The notes under the pieces are model-generated. The model was given only the letters and a program-made list of their open reading frames with translations, was not told where the DNA came from and ran no database searches. Shown here in pieces: positions 9,359 to 20,328 of a stretch of 64,000 bases of DNA. Source of the DNA: Pseudomonas sp. C2B4 (lineage in GTDB: Bacteria; Pseudomonadota; Gammaproteobacteria; Pseudomonadales; Pseudomonadaceae); NCBI RefSeq assembly GCF_013359695.1, contig NZ_JABFMU010000003.1, positions 155,651 through 219,650 on the forward strand, given 5' to 3'. The position numbers were made by a program, and so were the translations under genes. Position 1 is the first letter of the stretch. Each line of letters starts with the position of its first letter.

Positions 9359-9883
9359 TCATCGGTTCATTGTCTGGCGCAGCAGCATGGTGCCACCGCG
9401 CTGGGTAAATTCAAGTTTGTTCAGCGCGCTCATGCCGAGCAGCACCTGGTCGCCATGCAGGCCGGGCGCCACCAGCGCGCGGACATCCCGCAGCACGATG
9501 TCGCCCAGCTGCAGGCGCTCAATACGGGTGCGATAGCCCTGGCTCAGGCCATTGGCCGTGCTCAGGGTCACACCGAAACCTTCTTCCAGCTTCAAGCGTT
9601 TGGCCAACTCTGCCGGGATCGCCACATCGGTCGCACCCGTGTCGAGCATGAAATCCACCGGTTGGCCGTTGATCTGGCCGCTGGCGACAAAATGCCCCTG
9701 GGCGTTGCCGATCAGTTTCACCTCGACGAAACCGTCGCCTTGTTGCGAACTGACCATGGCATTGGGATTTTGCCGGCGTTCTTCCCATTGACCAAAAAAC
9801 CGCGTCGCCAGAAACAGCGCCGCGCACCAGGCCAGCACCATCAATACCCGACCGGCGCGTTTACCCGGTGCCTGCTGGCTCAT
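9359..9883 (-). CDS. Retropepsin-like aspartic protease, membrane-anchored
   Basis: A 174-residue clan AA protein of the TIGR02281 type. One transmembrane segment near residues 13-30 would anchor it in the inner membrane facing the periplasm. The catalytic motif is '[10 protein letters not shown]' (Asp-Thr-Gly), and a late 'LLGMSAL' matches the second conserved strand of single-domain retropepsins, which must dimerise to be active. The ATG at 9883 overlaps the stop of the upstream esterase-like gene by 4 bases (ATGA). It lies between parE and parC, as PA4965 does in PAO1. The substrate is unknown. Confidence 0.8.
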   Translation of the reverse strand: MSQQAPGKRAGRVLMVLAWCAALFLATRFFGQWEERRQNPNAMVSSQQGDGFVEVKLIGNAQGHFVASGQINGQPVDFMLDTGATDVAIPAELAKRLKLEEGFGVTLSTANGLSQGYRTRIERLQLGDIVLRDVRALVAPGLHGDQVLLGMSALNKLEFTQRGGTMLLRQTMNR

Positions 9884-10869
9884 GGCTTGGCGCTCCAGCC
9901 GCCTTCCGGCGCGGCAAAGCGCCAGATGATCGGCCTGACCTCGCCATCGGTGCGGGCACCGATATTGTTGTCGATGCCAATCCAGGCGCCCTCGGCGTCC
10001 ACGACCAACGCTTCCGCCAACCCGAAAGGCTGTGGATAACGACGATTTTCCTGCAACGCCTCCTGCGCAAACGACCAGCAGCGCTCGACCTTGGCCGTCA
10101 CTGCATCGCGGCGGCAAATCTCGAACGCGTTGCGCTCAAGGGTAAACAGCTTGCCGTTGAACAGCGACAGATCGGCGAAATCCCGGGGCATCGCCCGGGC
10201 GTGGGGAAATTGCTCAGGCTGCATTTCCTTTCCGGCTTCGCTGAGCAGCACACAGCCGCCGTCGCAGTCCCAGACGGTCTGCTTGCGCTTGATCAACAGC
10301 AAGCCGCGACTCTCGCGTTCGGCAGCCAACCACAATTTGTCACCCTCCGGACTGATCGCCAGACCTTCGAACAAGGCGTTGAAGCGCAACAGCATGCCAC
10401 TGGCCCGCGCCTCGCGAACCATGATCGGCGAAATCTTCAGCCAGGATGTCGGCCCCGTTGGCGGAATTTGCAGCACCGCCGCATGGGCTTCGCTGACGAC
10501 ATAGCGGTTGCCGGCGCTGTCGCAGGTGATGCCTTCGAAATCCAGGTCCCCGCCCCGCACAAAGGAAGCAACCCAGGCACGCGAACGCAAGCCCCAGGGC
10601 AAACCGCTGTCAGGCACCGGCGGCACGCCAATGCCTACCGCTTCGGCGTGCCAGACGCCGTGGCCGGTTTCGAGACGGTAGATCTGATCGTCGTCGCGGT
10701 CGGAGATCGTCCACAGCTCCTTGCCGCACTGGGCCAGCCCGGACAGGTTGCCGCCGCGCATGCCATCGACAGCATGCTCGGACAACAGGCGCAGCTGCGG
10801 TGTCGGCTCGGCAGACACCGTCATCGAGGTCAGCAGCAACGCACACGCCAGGGCAAAGCCCAGACGCAT
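9880..10869 (-). CDS. Secreted esterase-like/phytase-like beta-propeller protein
   Basis: The 329-residue protein has a Sec signal peptide with likely cleavage after 'VSA'. The rest has repeated short beta-strand units ('GNLSGLAQCGKELWTISD', 'LDFEGITCDSAGNRYVVSE', 'FEGLAISPEGDKLWLAAE') as in the esterase-like-activity-of-phytase family, a propeller predicted to act in the periplasm. Its start codon shares one base with the parE stop (TGATG) and its stop overlaps the protease gene. It is the equivalent of PAO1 PA4966. No substrate can be inferred. Confidence 0.75.
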   Translation of the reverse strand: MRLGFALACALLLTSMTVSAEPTPQLRLLSEHAVDGMRGGNLSGLAQCGKELWTISDRDDDQIYRLETGHGVWHAEAVGIGVPPVPDSGLPWGLRSRAWVASFVRGGDLDFEGITCDSAGNRYVVSEAHAAVLQIPPTGPTSWLKISPIMVREARASGMLLRFNALFEGLAISPEGDKLWLAAERESRGLLLIKRKQTVWDCDGGCVLLSEAGKEMQPEQFPHARAMPRDFADLSLFNGKLFTLERNAFEICRRDAVTAKVERCWSFAQEALQENRRYPQPFGLAEALVVDAEGAWIGIDNNIGARTDGEVRPIIWRFAAPEGGWSAKP

Positions 10870-12773
10870 CAGCCCAGAACCTCGGCCAGGTTGCCCTTGG
10901 ACTCCAACCAGTTCTTGCGGTCGCCGGCGCGCTTTTTCGCCAGCAGCATGTCCATGATTTCCGAGGTCGCCTCGAAATCATCCAGCGTCAGTTGCACCAG
11001 GCGCCGGGTGTTCGGGTCCATGGTGGTTTCGCGCAGCTGCGGCGGGTTCATTTCACCCAGGCCTTTGAATCGGGTGACCTGCGGCTTGCCGCGCTTCTTC
11101 TCGGCCACCAGGCGATCGAGAATCCCGTCGCGTTCGGCTTCGTCCAGGGCATAGTAGATCTCCTTGCCCAGGTCGATGCGGTACAGCGGCGGCATGGCGA
11201 CATAAACGTGACCGGCATCGACCAGCGCTCGGAAGTGCTGGACGAACAAGGCACAGAGCAAGGTTGCGATGTGCAGACCGTCGGAGTCGGCGTCGGCGAG
11301 GATGCAGATCTTGCCGTAACGCAGCTGGCTCATGTCCGCGGCGCCCGGATCGACACCGATGGCCACCGCGATGTTGTGCACTTCCTGACTGGCCAGCACT
11401 TCGCTGCCATCGACTTCCCAGGTGTTGAGGATCTTGCCGCGCAACGGCAGGATCGCCTGGAACTCTTTATCCCGCGCCTGCTTGGCCGAACCGCCGGCGG
11501 AATCACCTTCCACCAGGAACAGCTCGGAACGCATCGGGTCCTGCCCGGCACAATCGGCGAGTTTGCCCGGCAACGCCGGCCCTTGGGTAATGCGCTTGCG
11601 TTCGACTTTCTTGCTGGCCTTCAGACGACGACCGGCGTTGTTGATCGCCAGCTCAGCCAGCATCAGGCCGGTTTCCGGGTGCGCGTTGAGCCATAGGCTG
11701 AAGGCGTCCTTGACCACACCGGAAACGAACGCCGCCGCTTCGCGGGACGACAGGCGCTCCTTGGTCTGGCCGGAGAATTGCGGCTCCTGCATCTTCATCG
11801 ACAGTACGAAGGCGATGCGCTCCCAGACGTCTTCCGGTGCCAGCTTCACGCCACGCGGCAGCAGGCTGCGGAATTCGCAGAATTCGCGCATGGCGTCGAG
11901 CAAGCCCTGGCGCAGCCCGTTGACGTGAGTACCACCCTGGGCGGTCGGGATCAGGTTGACGTAGCTTTCCTGCACCGCGTCGCCACCTTCCGGCAGCCAC
12001 AGCAGCGCCCAGTCCACTGCTTCCTTGTTACCGGCCAGGCTGCCGCAGAACGGCTCGTCCGGCAGGCGCTCGAAACCGCTGACCGCGTCAACCAGGTAGG
12101 AACGCAGGCCGTCTTCGTAATGCCATTCGACTTTCTCGCCGGTGGCCTTGTCTTCAAAGCTGACCAGCAGCCCCGGGCACAGTACGGCTTTGGCCTTGAG
12201 CACGTGCTTGAGGCGGCTGATGGAGAATTTCGGTGAATCGAAGTATTTCGGGTCCGGGGAGAAGAACACGCTGGTACCGGTGTTGCGCTTGCCGACGGTA
12301 CCGACGATTTCCAGTTCGCTGGCCTTGAAGCCGTCGGCGAAGGTCATCTGGTACTCGTTGCCGTCACGCTTTACGCGCACCCGGACTTCAGTCGACAACG
12401 CGTTGACCACCGAAATACCCACCCCGTGCAGACCGCCGGAGAACTGGTAGTTCTTGTTGGAAAACTTGCCGCCCGCGTGGAGCTTGGTGAGGATCAGTTC
12501 GACGCCCGACACGCCTTCTTCGGGGTGAATGTCCACCGGCATGCCACGGCCGTCATCGCTGACTTCCAGCGAGTGATCGGCGTGCAGGATGACCTGCACC
12601 GATTTGGCGTGCCCGGCCAAGGCTTCGTCGACGCTGTTGTCGATGACTTCCTGGGCCAGGTGGTTCGGTCGACTGGTGTCGGTGTACATGCCGGGGCGCT
12701 TGCGCACCGGGTCGAGGCCCGAGAGGACTTCGATGGCGTCGGCGTTATAAGAGCTAGCGCTGGGAGTGGCCAT
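10869..12773 (-). CDS. parE: DNA topoisomerase IV subunit B
   Basis: ATPase subunit of topoisomerase IV. The 634-residue protein shows the GHKL ATP site (Asn46 in 'DNSVDEA', 'DDGRGMPV' at 73-80, 'GGLHGVG'), the transducer region, then the TOPRIM motif 'EGDSAGGSAK' near residue 421 and 'DADSDGLH'. AAGGA lies upstream of the ATG. The order parE - esterase - protease - parC with overlaps or a 7-base gap indicates one transcript for both topoisomerase subunits. Confidence 0.98.
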   Translation of the reverse strand: MATPSASSYNADAIEVLSGLDPVRKRPGMYTDTSRPNHLAQEVIDNSVDEALAGHAKSVQVILHADHSLEVSDDGRGMPVDIHPEEGVSGVELILTKLHAGGKFSNKNYQFSGGLHGVGISVVNALSTEVRVRVKRDGNEYQMTFADGFKASELEIVGTVGKRNTGTSVFFSPDPKYFDSPKFSISRLKHVLKAKAVLCPGLLVSFEDKATGEKVEWHYEDGLRSYLVDAVSGFERLPDEPFCGSLAGNKEAVDWALLWLPEGGDAVQESYVNLIPTAQGGTHVNGLRQGLLDAMREFCEFRSLLPRGVKLAPEDVWERIAFVLSMKMQEPQFSGQTKERLSSREAAAFVSGVVKDAFSLWLNAHPETGLMLAELAINNAGRRLKASKKVERKRITQGPALPGKLADCAGQDPMRSELFLVEGDSAGGSAKQARDKEFQAILPLRGKILNTWEVDGSEVLASQEVHNIAVAIGVDPGAADMSQLRYGKICILADADSDGLHIATLLCALFVQHFRALVDAGHVYVAMPPLYRIDLGKEIYYALDEAERDGILDRLVAEKKRGKPQVTRFKGLGEMNPPQLRETTMDPNTRRLVQLTLDDFEATSEIMDMLLAKKRAGDRKNWLESKGNLAEVLG

Positions 12774-12851
12774 GGGGTCTCGTCGTCCTTCAGTAAAAAG
12801 CTGTTCAGTAAAAAAGGTTCAGTACACAACCGGGCAACGTCTGCCGTGAAA

Positions 12852-13460
12852 TCAAAGCGCCGCGAAATCAATGGCCTGATACACATCCGCACCGATACCG
12901 GCAAAACTCAGCATCGCCGGAATGTGGGTGGCGAACCCCTGGAAACTATGGTCGCCGCCCGCCTGGATACGCAAGGCGCAGGCTCGGTAATACTGCTGGG
13001 CGAGGCGATAGTCCAGCGTTTCATCCCCGGTCTGCAGCCATACCTGATAGCGATGCGGGTCCCGGGGGGCCGGCACTTCCAGCTCGGCCAGCGCCGTCAC
13101 GTGGTCGTGGGTCAGTTCCCAGGCCTCGTCGGTATACAGGTTTTTCTGTGTCCCCAGAAATCCGTCGAACATCCGGTGCGGACTGACAGCGGGGTTGATC
13201 AACAGGGCCTTCAGACCATGGCGCTCGGCCAGGTGAGTCGCATAGTAGCCGCCGAGCGAGCTGCCGACCAGCAATGGCCGACCGAGCTCGGCAATCGCCT
13301 GTTCCAGCTGACCGATGGCCTCGCGGGGATGGTGATGCAAGGCGGGCACGCGCAAATGTTCGCTCAAGCCCAGCCGCTCCATCACCTGGCTCAACTGAGT
13401 GGCCTTTTTTGATGCAGGCGCGCTGTTGAAACCGTGGATATAAAGGATCGAGCCGGACAT
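12852..13460 (-). CDS. yqiA: YqiA-type alpha/beta-hydrolase esterase
   Basis: A small (202-residue) alpha/beta hydrolase. The nucleophile elbow is 'GSSLGG' with Ser68, the oxyanion motif is 'YIHGFNSAP' near the N-terminus, and a late 'GDHSFQGF' supplies the histidine. YqiA homologues hydrolyse short acyl esters in vitro; the natural substrate is unknown. It precedes parE by 78 bases on the same strand, the order also found in E. coli (cpdA-yqiA-parE). Confidence 0.9.
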   Translation of the reverse strand: MSGSILYIHGFNSAPASKKATQLSQVMERLGLSEHLRVPALHHHPREAIGQLEQAIAELGRPLLVGSSLGGYYATHLAERHGLKALLINPAVSPHRMFDGFLGTQKNLYTDEAWELTHDHVTALAELEVPAPRDPHRYQVWLQTGDETLDYRLAQQYYRACALRIQAGGDHSFQGFATHIPAMLSFAGIGADVYQAIDFAAL

Positions 13461-13554
13461 TTGAACTCCCTGTGCGTCGGGTTGAGGAAGGCGGAGTTTA
13501 CAGGGTGTCGGGGAATCGGGGATATATGCAGAAATTGAGTCGTCCGGGCGGACG

Positions 13555-13632
13555 CTTTCGCGAGCAGGCTCGCTCCCACATGGGTTCTGCGTCGCTCACA
13601 AATCCCTGTGGGAGCGAGCCTGCTCGCGAAAG
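13555..13632. repeat. REPIN between cpdA and yqiA
   Basis: TTTCGCGAGCAGGCTCGCTC and its inverted copy with ~25 bases between the arms. It lies between two genes read in the same direction, so it may modulate read-through or mRNA stability. Confidence 0.88.
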
Positions 13633-13647
13633 CAGCGACTCGGTCTC

Positions 13648-14463
13648 TCAGTAGCCGTCGGAACCGTAATCCACCGTAAAATCGAACCCGGCCACCCGCT
13701 CCACCCCGGTTTCCAGCCGCCCATCCGGCAGCAGTCGCAACCAGCGATAGCCCGGCGCCTGCTCCCCGACCTTGAAATCGTCGCTACCCGGCTCGAACTG
13801 AATGCAGGTCGACGGTGAAGCGATCAGACGCACATCGTTTCGCAATTGATCGATTTCCTGATGCACATGCCCCCACAGCACGGCACGTACCTGTGGAAAA
13901 CGATCCAGTACTTCGAAGAAAGCCTCTGGATTGCGCAATCCAATGGGCTCCATCCACGCACAGCCGATCGACACCGGGTGATGGTGCAAGCACACCAGAT
14001 GATGCCGCTCAGGCGCCTCGCTCAATGAGCGGGCCAGCAACTGCAACTGTTCGTCCTGCAAATACCCCGGTACCGAGCCCGGCACCGCCGAATCGAGCAG
14101 CGTGATCCGCCAGTTGCCGATATCCACCACCGGTTCCAGCAAGGCACTCTGCACCGCCGCCTCAGCCATGATCTGCGGCTCGTCATGGTTACCGGGAATC
14201 CAGCGCGCTGGCGCATCGAGCTGACGGGTCAAATCGCGAAACAGCTGATAAGACTCCAGCGTGCCGTCCTGGGACAGGTCGCCAGTGGCCAGGATCAGAT
14301 CGATCCGGGGCTGCTGCGCGCGCACCTGCTCGATGACTTTTTGCAGGCTGTCGCGGGTATTCATGCCCAGCAACGTGCCGTCCGCCTCGGCAAACAGGTG
14401 ACTATCGGACAGTTGCACCAGCAACGCCGGATCGGCGGCGGTCAAAGTGGATACGCTCGGCAA
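13648..14463 (-). CDS. cpdA: 3',5'-cyclic AMP phosphodiesterase
   Basis: Hydrolyses cAMP to AMP. The class III metallophosphoesterase motifs appear in order: 'SDSHLF' (D-x-H), 'GDLSQDG', 'GNHDEP', 'HHHP' and 'GHVHQE'. I chose a TTG start at 14463, giving 271 residues, because GGGAG lies 7 bases upstream; the longer GTG start at 14487 has no ribosome site. The order nudF-DUF1249-cpdA-yqiA-parE is shared with PAO1 (PA4971-PA4967) and closely with E. coli. Confidence 0.93.
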   Translation of the reverse strand: MPSVSTLTAADPALLVQLSDSHLFAEADGTLLGMNTRDSLQKVIEQVRAQQPRIDLILATGDLSQDGTLESYQLFRDLTRQLDAPARWIPGNHDEPQIMAEAAVQSALLEPVVDIGNWRITLLDSAVPGSVPGYLQDEQLQLLARSLSEAPERHHLVCLHHHPVSIGCAWMEPIGLRNPEAFFEVLDRFPQVRAVLWGHVHQEIDQLRNDVRLIASPSTCIQFEPGSDDFKVGEQAPGYRWLRLLPDGRLETGVERVAGFDFTVDYGSDGY

Positions 14464-14562
14464 GGCGTTCTCCCAGGGCGTGATCACGGAAGGGGGTCAG
14501 TGGCGCAATTATGCTGGGGGACGCTCGAAAGGGGAAACCCGTGAACCTGACGCAGTTCACAA

Positions 14563-15015
14563 CTAGCGTACGACTTCGTACTCATGACCCAGCGCCAGGC
14601 AATGGCTCAGCCATTCACCCAGAAACATGTTCAGTTGGGCCTTTTCGTCGGGCTGATGCATGGAAGCATTCGGGTAAGGGTATATACCGCGAAAACGCCG
14701 CGCATGTTCGGCGCTGACCACTTCGGCCATGCAGGCATCGTGATAGACCTGCACTTCCAGTTGCGGCACCGGCAGCCACGGCAGGCTGTGTTCCTGCCGT
14801 ACCTGCAGAGTCGTGGTGTACGGACAGACTTGCAGCACTTCCAGCGCCAGCACACCGAGCATCTGGTCGCCATGGGTCACGGCAATGCGCCGCGCCGCCG
14901 GCTCGCTGCGCATGTCCGGCAGCAGTCGCATCAGGCGCGCGTAATTCGCCTCGCAGGACGCTTGCAGCCCCACCAGGTCCACCCGATAGCGATCGCGCAG
15001 CTTGTTTACGACCAT
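14563..15015 (-). CDS. DUF1249 family protein
   Basis: A 150-residue conserved cytoplasmic protein of unknown function (YqiB in E. coli). It is recognised by length, by 'RYRVDLVGLQASCEANYARL' near the N-terminus and by its fixed place between nudF and cpdA. Its start overlaps the end of nudF by 10 bases, implying translational coupling. No catalytic motif is visible. Confidence 0.85.
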   Translation of the reverse strand: MVVNKLRDRYRVDLVGLQASCEANYARLMRLLPDMRSEPAARRIAVTHGDQMLGVLALEVLQVCPYTTTLQVRQEHSLPWLPVPQLEVQVYHDACMAEVVSAEHARRFRGIYPYPNASMHQPDEKAQLNMFLGEWLSHCLALGHEYEVVR

Positions 15016-15623
15016 AACCCCCTCACTTCAACGCGATTCAAAGCCAGCCACTGCAAGGCAATGATGCTGGCCGCGTTGGCAATACGTCCGTCGCGTACGG
15101 CTTGCAGAGCATCTTCAAAGGCCCACACCGTGACGCGGATATCTTCTGCTTCTTCCTCCAGCCCATGCAGGCCGCCAACCCCATTACTGTCGCAGCGCCC
15201 CAGGTACAGATGGACGAACTCGTTGCTGCCGCCCGGCGATGGAAAATATTTGGTCATCGGCCATAGCGCCCCGATCACAAGCCCAGCTTCCTCCTGCGCT
15301 TCGCGGTGAGCAACTTCTTCCGGTTGCTCGTCCTTGTCGATCAGACCAGCGACCAGTTCGATCAACCATGGATTGTCAGTCTTGCCCATGGCGCCGACGC
15401 GAAACTGCTCGATCAGCACCACTTCGTCGCGCTGCGGATCGTAAGGCAGCACACACACGGCATCGTGACGGACAAACAATTCCCGATTGATTTCACGACT
15501 CATGCCGCCAGCGAACAATTCGTGACGCAAGTGCACGCGATCGAGCTTGTAGAAGCCCTCGAAACACTTTTCGCGCCGAACGATATCGACGGCGGTCGGA
15601 ATGGTGTTGGCAAAATCTGACAT
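15006..15623 (-). CDS. nudF: ADP-ribose pyrophosphatase (Nudix hydrolase)
   Basis: Splits ADP-ribose to AMP and ribose 5-phosphate. The 205-residue protein carries the Nudix box 'GLIDKDEQPEEVAHREAQEEAG', with an N-terminal beta domain as in NudF dimers. I used the ATG at 15623, which has GAGG upstream; an in-frame GTG/ATG extension to 15671 lacks a site. It is the first gene of the minus-strand run leading through cpdA to parC. Confidence 0.93.
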   Translation of the reverse strand: MSDFANTIPTAVDIVRREKCFEGFYKLDRVHLRHELFAGGMSREINRELFVRHDAVCVLPYDPQRDEVVLIEQFRVGAMGKTDNPWLIELVAGLIDKDEQPEEVAHREAQEEAGLVIGALWPMTKYFPSPGGSNEFVHLYLGRCDSNGVGGLHGLEEEAEDIRVTVWAFEDALQAVRDGRIANAASIIALQWLALNRVEVRGLWS

Positions 15624-15829
15624 GACAATCCTCGTGTCTACAACGAGGCTCCAGCCTCGACTTCGCGCCATCCTAACGCGCCCGCGACATTTGATGCAGC
15701 CCCTTTCCCGTCAGCGAGATAGACGGTGAGGGCGAAACCCACTCTAATTAGCTTAGTGGCGAACTGACTGCCCCGTTGAGAGTCGAAGCGGGTAACTTTT
15801 TGCCTTTCCCTGTTTTATGAAGGACGCCC

Positions 15830-16576
15830 ATGTCGCTTTTTAAAATCGCCTCCATGGCTGCAATCGCCCTGACCCTGGGCGCCTGCCAAAGCCTGTTCCA
15901 GCCGAACTATCGAGCGCCGCTGGAAACCACCCGCGATGCCACCGAGCAACTCAAGCCAGGCTGCAAGGACCAGGACTGTCCGCTGGTCAACATCGACACC
16001 GTGCATTTCCCCGACGAGCCACAGCTGGACGGCATCATCGAAAAACGCCTGCTGCAAATGACCCGCACCTCGCCTGACGCCCCGGCGGCGCCGACGCTGG
16101 CGGCCTACCGTGAACAGTTTTTGCGCAACGCCGGACCGCGCTACAGCAGCTACCTGCAAGCCAAGGTACGCGAGCAGCATGACGGACTGGTGATCATCGA
16201 ACTGTCCAGTTATCTGGACACCGGCGGCGCCCATGGCACGCCGGGGCGAGGCTTCATCAACTATTCACGCCAGCAACATAAAGTCCTGACACTGTCGGAC
16301 ATGCTGGTGCCGGGACAGGAAGAAGCCTTCTGGAAAGCCGCACAAGTGGCGCACAACAGCTGGCTGATCAGCACCAAGCTCGATCAGGAACCGGAATTCG
16401 TGAAGAACTGGCCCTTCCAGAAAACCCAGAACGTGGCGCTGACCTATGGCGGGGTGATCCTCAAGTACGAAACCAGCAGCATCGCGCCTTACGCGCTGGG
16501 CCATGTCGAACTGAAGATCCCCTACCCTCGCCTGAACGGCATCATCAAGCCTGAGCTGTTTCCCGGCCGTAACTAA
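15830..16576 (+). CDS. RsiV-family (DUF3298) lipoprotein
   Basis: The 248-residue protein begins with a lipoprotein signal ending 'LGAC' (Cys19). The C-terminal half contains the DUF3298 features 'GGAHGTPG' and 'LTLSDMLVPG', found in RsiV anti-sigma factors and in lysozyme-binding or putative peptidoglycan-associated lipoproteins. GAAGGA precedes the ATG. It corresponds to PAO1 PA4972. No sigma factor gene is near, so a true anti-sigma role is unlikely. Its last 32 bases overlap the end of the convergent cytX gene. Confidence 0.8.
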   Translation: MSLFKIASMAAIALTLGACQSLFQPNYRAPLETTRDATEQLKPGCKDQDCPLVNIDTVHFPDEPQLDGIIEKRLLQMTRTSPDAPAAPTLAAYREQFLRNAGPRYSSYLQAKVREQHDGLVIIELSSYLDTGGAHGTPGRGFINYSRQQHKVLTLSDMLVPGQEEAFWKAAQVAHNSWLISTKLDQEPEFVKNWPFQKTQNVALTYGGVILKYETSSIAPYALGHVELKIPYPRLNGIIKPELFPGRN

Positions 16577-17837
16577 AGGCGCGACCCAACACCAGTTGCA
16601 ATAGCCCTGCCAGGACCAGTGCCGGCAGGGTGGCGCCGATATCCGGATACAGATTGGCCAGCAGGTGATACGTGCTGATCCCGCCCAGCCAGGCGAGCAG
16701 TGCCGGCCAACGCAATGCGGCTGACGCCACCTGGCCACTGCGCTTGCGCAGGATGAAGTGATCCACCAGCACCACGCCGAACAGCGGCGCGAACACCGAA
16801 CCGATCAGCAGCAGGAAGTTCTGGTACTGGGCCAAGGGCGCCAGCAGGGCGATCAAGGTGCAGACCACGCCGATGGCCAGCGCCAGGTGCTCGACTTTCA
16901 AACGCAGCAAAATCCCGCTGGACACCGCCGCCGAGTGAATATCGGCAAAGGCGTTTTCCGACTCATCCAGCAGAATCAACAGCAGCGGAATCCCCAGACC
17001 GGCACCCGCCAGCGCCAACAGCAAGGCATTGACTTCACCGCTCGGCGCGAACGCCAGGGTGTAGGCGACGCCCAGGCTCATCAGCCAGAAATTGCCGATA
17101 AAGAAACCGATGGCGGTGCCACCGAAGACGTTTTTCGCACGTTTGCCGAAACGCGAATAGTCGGCAATCAGCGGTAGCCACGACAGTGGCATGGCGATGG
17201 CGATGTCAAAACCCACGGCAAACGGCATCGAACCGTCGCCGGCCTGCGCCCAAAGAGCCGCCAGGTCAGCCTTGGCGAACAGGTTCCAGGTCAGCCAGAT
17301 GCACGCGGCCAGCAGCAGCCAGATGCCCCATTTGCGCAGGATCTGCCGCACGAAGGTCAACGGACCGCTGACGGCCAACAGGGTCGCCAATGCGCCGAAG
17401 AACAGCGTCCACAGCACCGGATTGGACATCAAGCTGCCTTCGCTGAAGGCACGCGCGCCCAACAGACTGGCCGCATCGCGCATCACGATGATTTCGAACG
17501 AGCCCCAACCGATCAGTTGCAGCAGGTTCAGCACCGCCGGCAGGCTCGCGCCTTTGGCACCGAGGCTGAGCTTGAGTGCGGCCATCGACGACAGGCCGGT
17601 GTCGCTGCCAATCACACCGACCGAGGCCAGCAACAGCACGCCGACCAGCGTGCCGAGGAAAATCGCCAGCAAGGAGCCCGACAACCCCAGACCCGGCGCG
17701 AGCAATGCGCCGGTCTGCAGGACCATCAGGCCGATGCCGAGGGAGAACCACAGGGAAAACAGATCGCGGCCGCCGAACACACGTTTGTCGATCGGCACCG
17801 CGATGTCGGGGGAGTAAGTGCTGGGTTGAATGCTCAA
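16545..17837 (-). CDS. cytX: CytX-type hydroxymethylpyrimidine transporter
   Basis: A 430-residue NCS1-family permease with about 12 hydrophobic segments and the N-terminal signature 'DLFSLWFSLGIGLMVLQTG'. CytX proteins are linked to uptake of the thiamine pyrimidine precursor HMP because they travel with thiamine genes. Here cytX follows thiC on the same strand, which supports that substrate; it is not proved by sequence. The start is TTG at 17837 with only a weak ribosome site. The 3' end overlaps the convergent lipoprotein gene. Confidence 0.82.
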   Translation of the reverse strand: MSIQPSTYSPDIAVPIDKRVFGGRDLFSLWFSLGIGLMVLQTGALLAPGLGLSGSLLAIFLGTLVGVLLLASVGVIGSDTGLSSMAALKLSLGAKGASLPAVLNLLQLIGWGSFEIIVMRDAASLLGARAFSEGSLMSNPVLWTLFFGALATLLAVSGPLTFVRQILRKWGIWLLLAACIWLTWNLFAKADLAALWAQAGDGSMPFAVGFDIAIAMPLSWLPLIADYSRFGKRAKNVFGGTAIGFFIGNFWLMSLGVAYTLAFAPSGEVNALLLALAGAGLGIPLLLILLDESENAFADIHSAAVSSGILLRLKVEHLALAIGVVCTLIALLAPLAQYQNFLLLIGSVFAPLFGVVLVDHFILRKRSGQVASAALRWPALLAWLGGISTYHLLANLYPDIGATLPALVLAGLLQLVLGRAFSYGRETAQA

Positions 17838-17878
17838 GGGTGTTATCTCAGAGGGACATTTGTTGTTGTGTAGATCGC

Positions 17879-17944
17879 CTTCGCGAGCAGGCTCGCTCCC
17901 ACATTGGAATGCATTCTCCTGTGGGAGCGAGCCTGCTCGCGAAG
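17879..17944. repeat. REPIN between thiC and cytX
   Basis: A short inverted REP pair with about 16 bases between arms. It separates thiC from cytX and could uncouple their expression. Confidence 0.88.
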
Positions 17945-17977
17945 AGGCCCTTTAAGGCCCCACCTTTTCAGGTCAGA

Positions 17978-19972
<1,995 letters not shown>

Positions 19973-20041
19973 TCAAGGGGTGTTCGATTGTCGAACAACA
20001 TCCCGGACGAAGCACAAGAGGACTCGCCGGGTGACGAGAAA

Positions 20042-20128
20042 TCTTGTTCCCTACGCAGGCGCTAACCTGATCAGGTTCAACGGGATCCGAAATTATTCGA
20101 TCTCAGCCTCATAGCAAGGCACCCCGAC
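20042..20128 (-). promoter_or_regulatory. TPP riboswitch (thi box) in the thiC leader
   Basis: On the minus strand the leader reads TCGGGGTGCC, then GGCTGAGATCG, then TTGAACCTGATCAGGTTAGC, then GCCTGCGTAGGGA. These are the conserved segments of the THI-element in correct order and spacing. About 175 bases separate it from the thiC start, leaving room for an expression platform. High TPP should lower thiC expression. Confidence 0.95.
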
Positions 20129-20328
20129 AAGAACGTGGCCAGTCTAGACACAACTGATCAAGAACGCCAACACCGCGATAAACACCGTGATGAATGGCGC
20201 ATTTGCAGGATTGTTGCCGGACGAACGCACAACTACACTCGCAACGGCCATGCCGTGCATTGACGCTGCGGGTGCCGCGCCGTAGCCTTGGCGCTCAAAT
20301 TATCAGTGTAATTTTCAGGGATCGCCTC

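Noticed and set aside
7087..12773. The genes between parE and parC could be a foreign insertion.
   Set aside because: The same two genes lie there in PAO1 (PA4965-PA4966) and overlap or closely abut their neighbours, so they belong to the ancestral operon.
17830..17860. CTGAGATAACACCCTTGA on the minus strand at the cytX start resembles half of a THI-element.
   Set aside because: The following GAACCTGAT and GCG-AGGGA segments and the 5' GGGG-C arm are missing, so no complete TPP riboswitch can form here.
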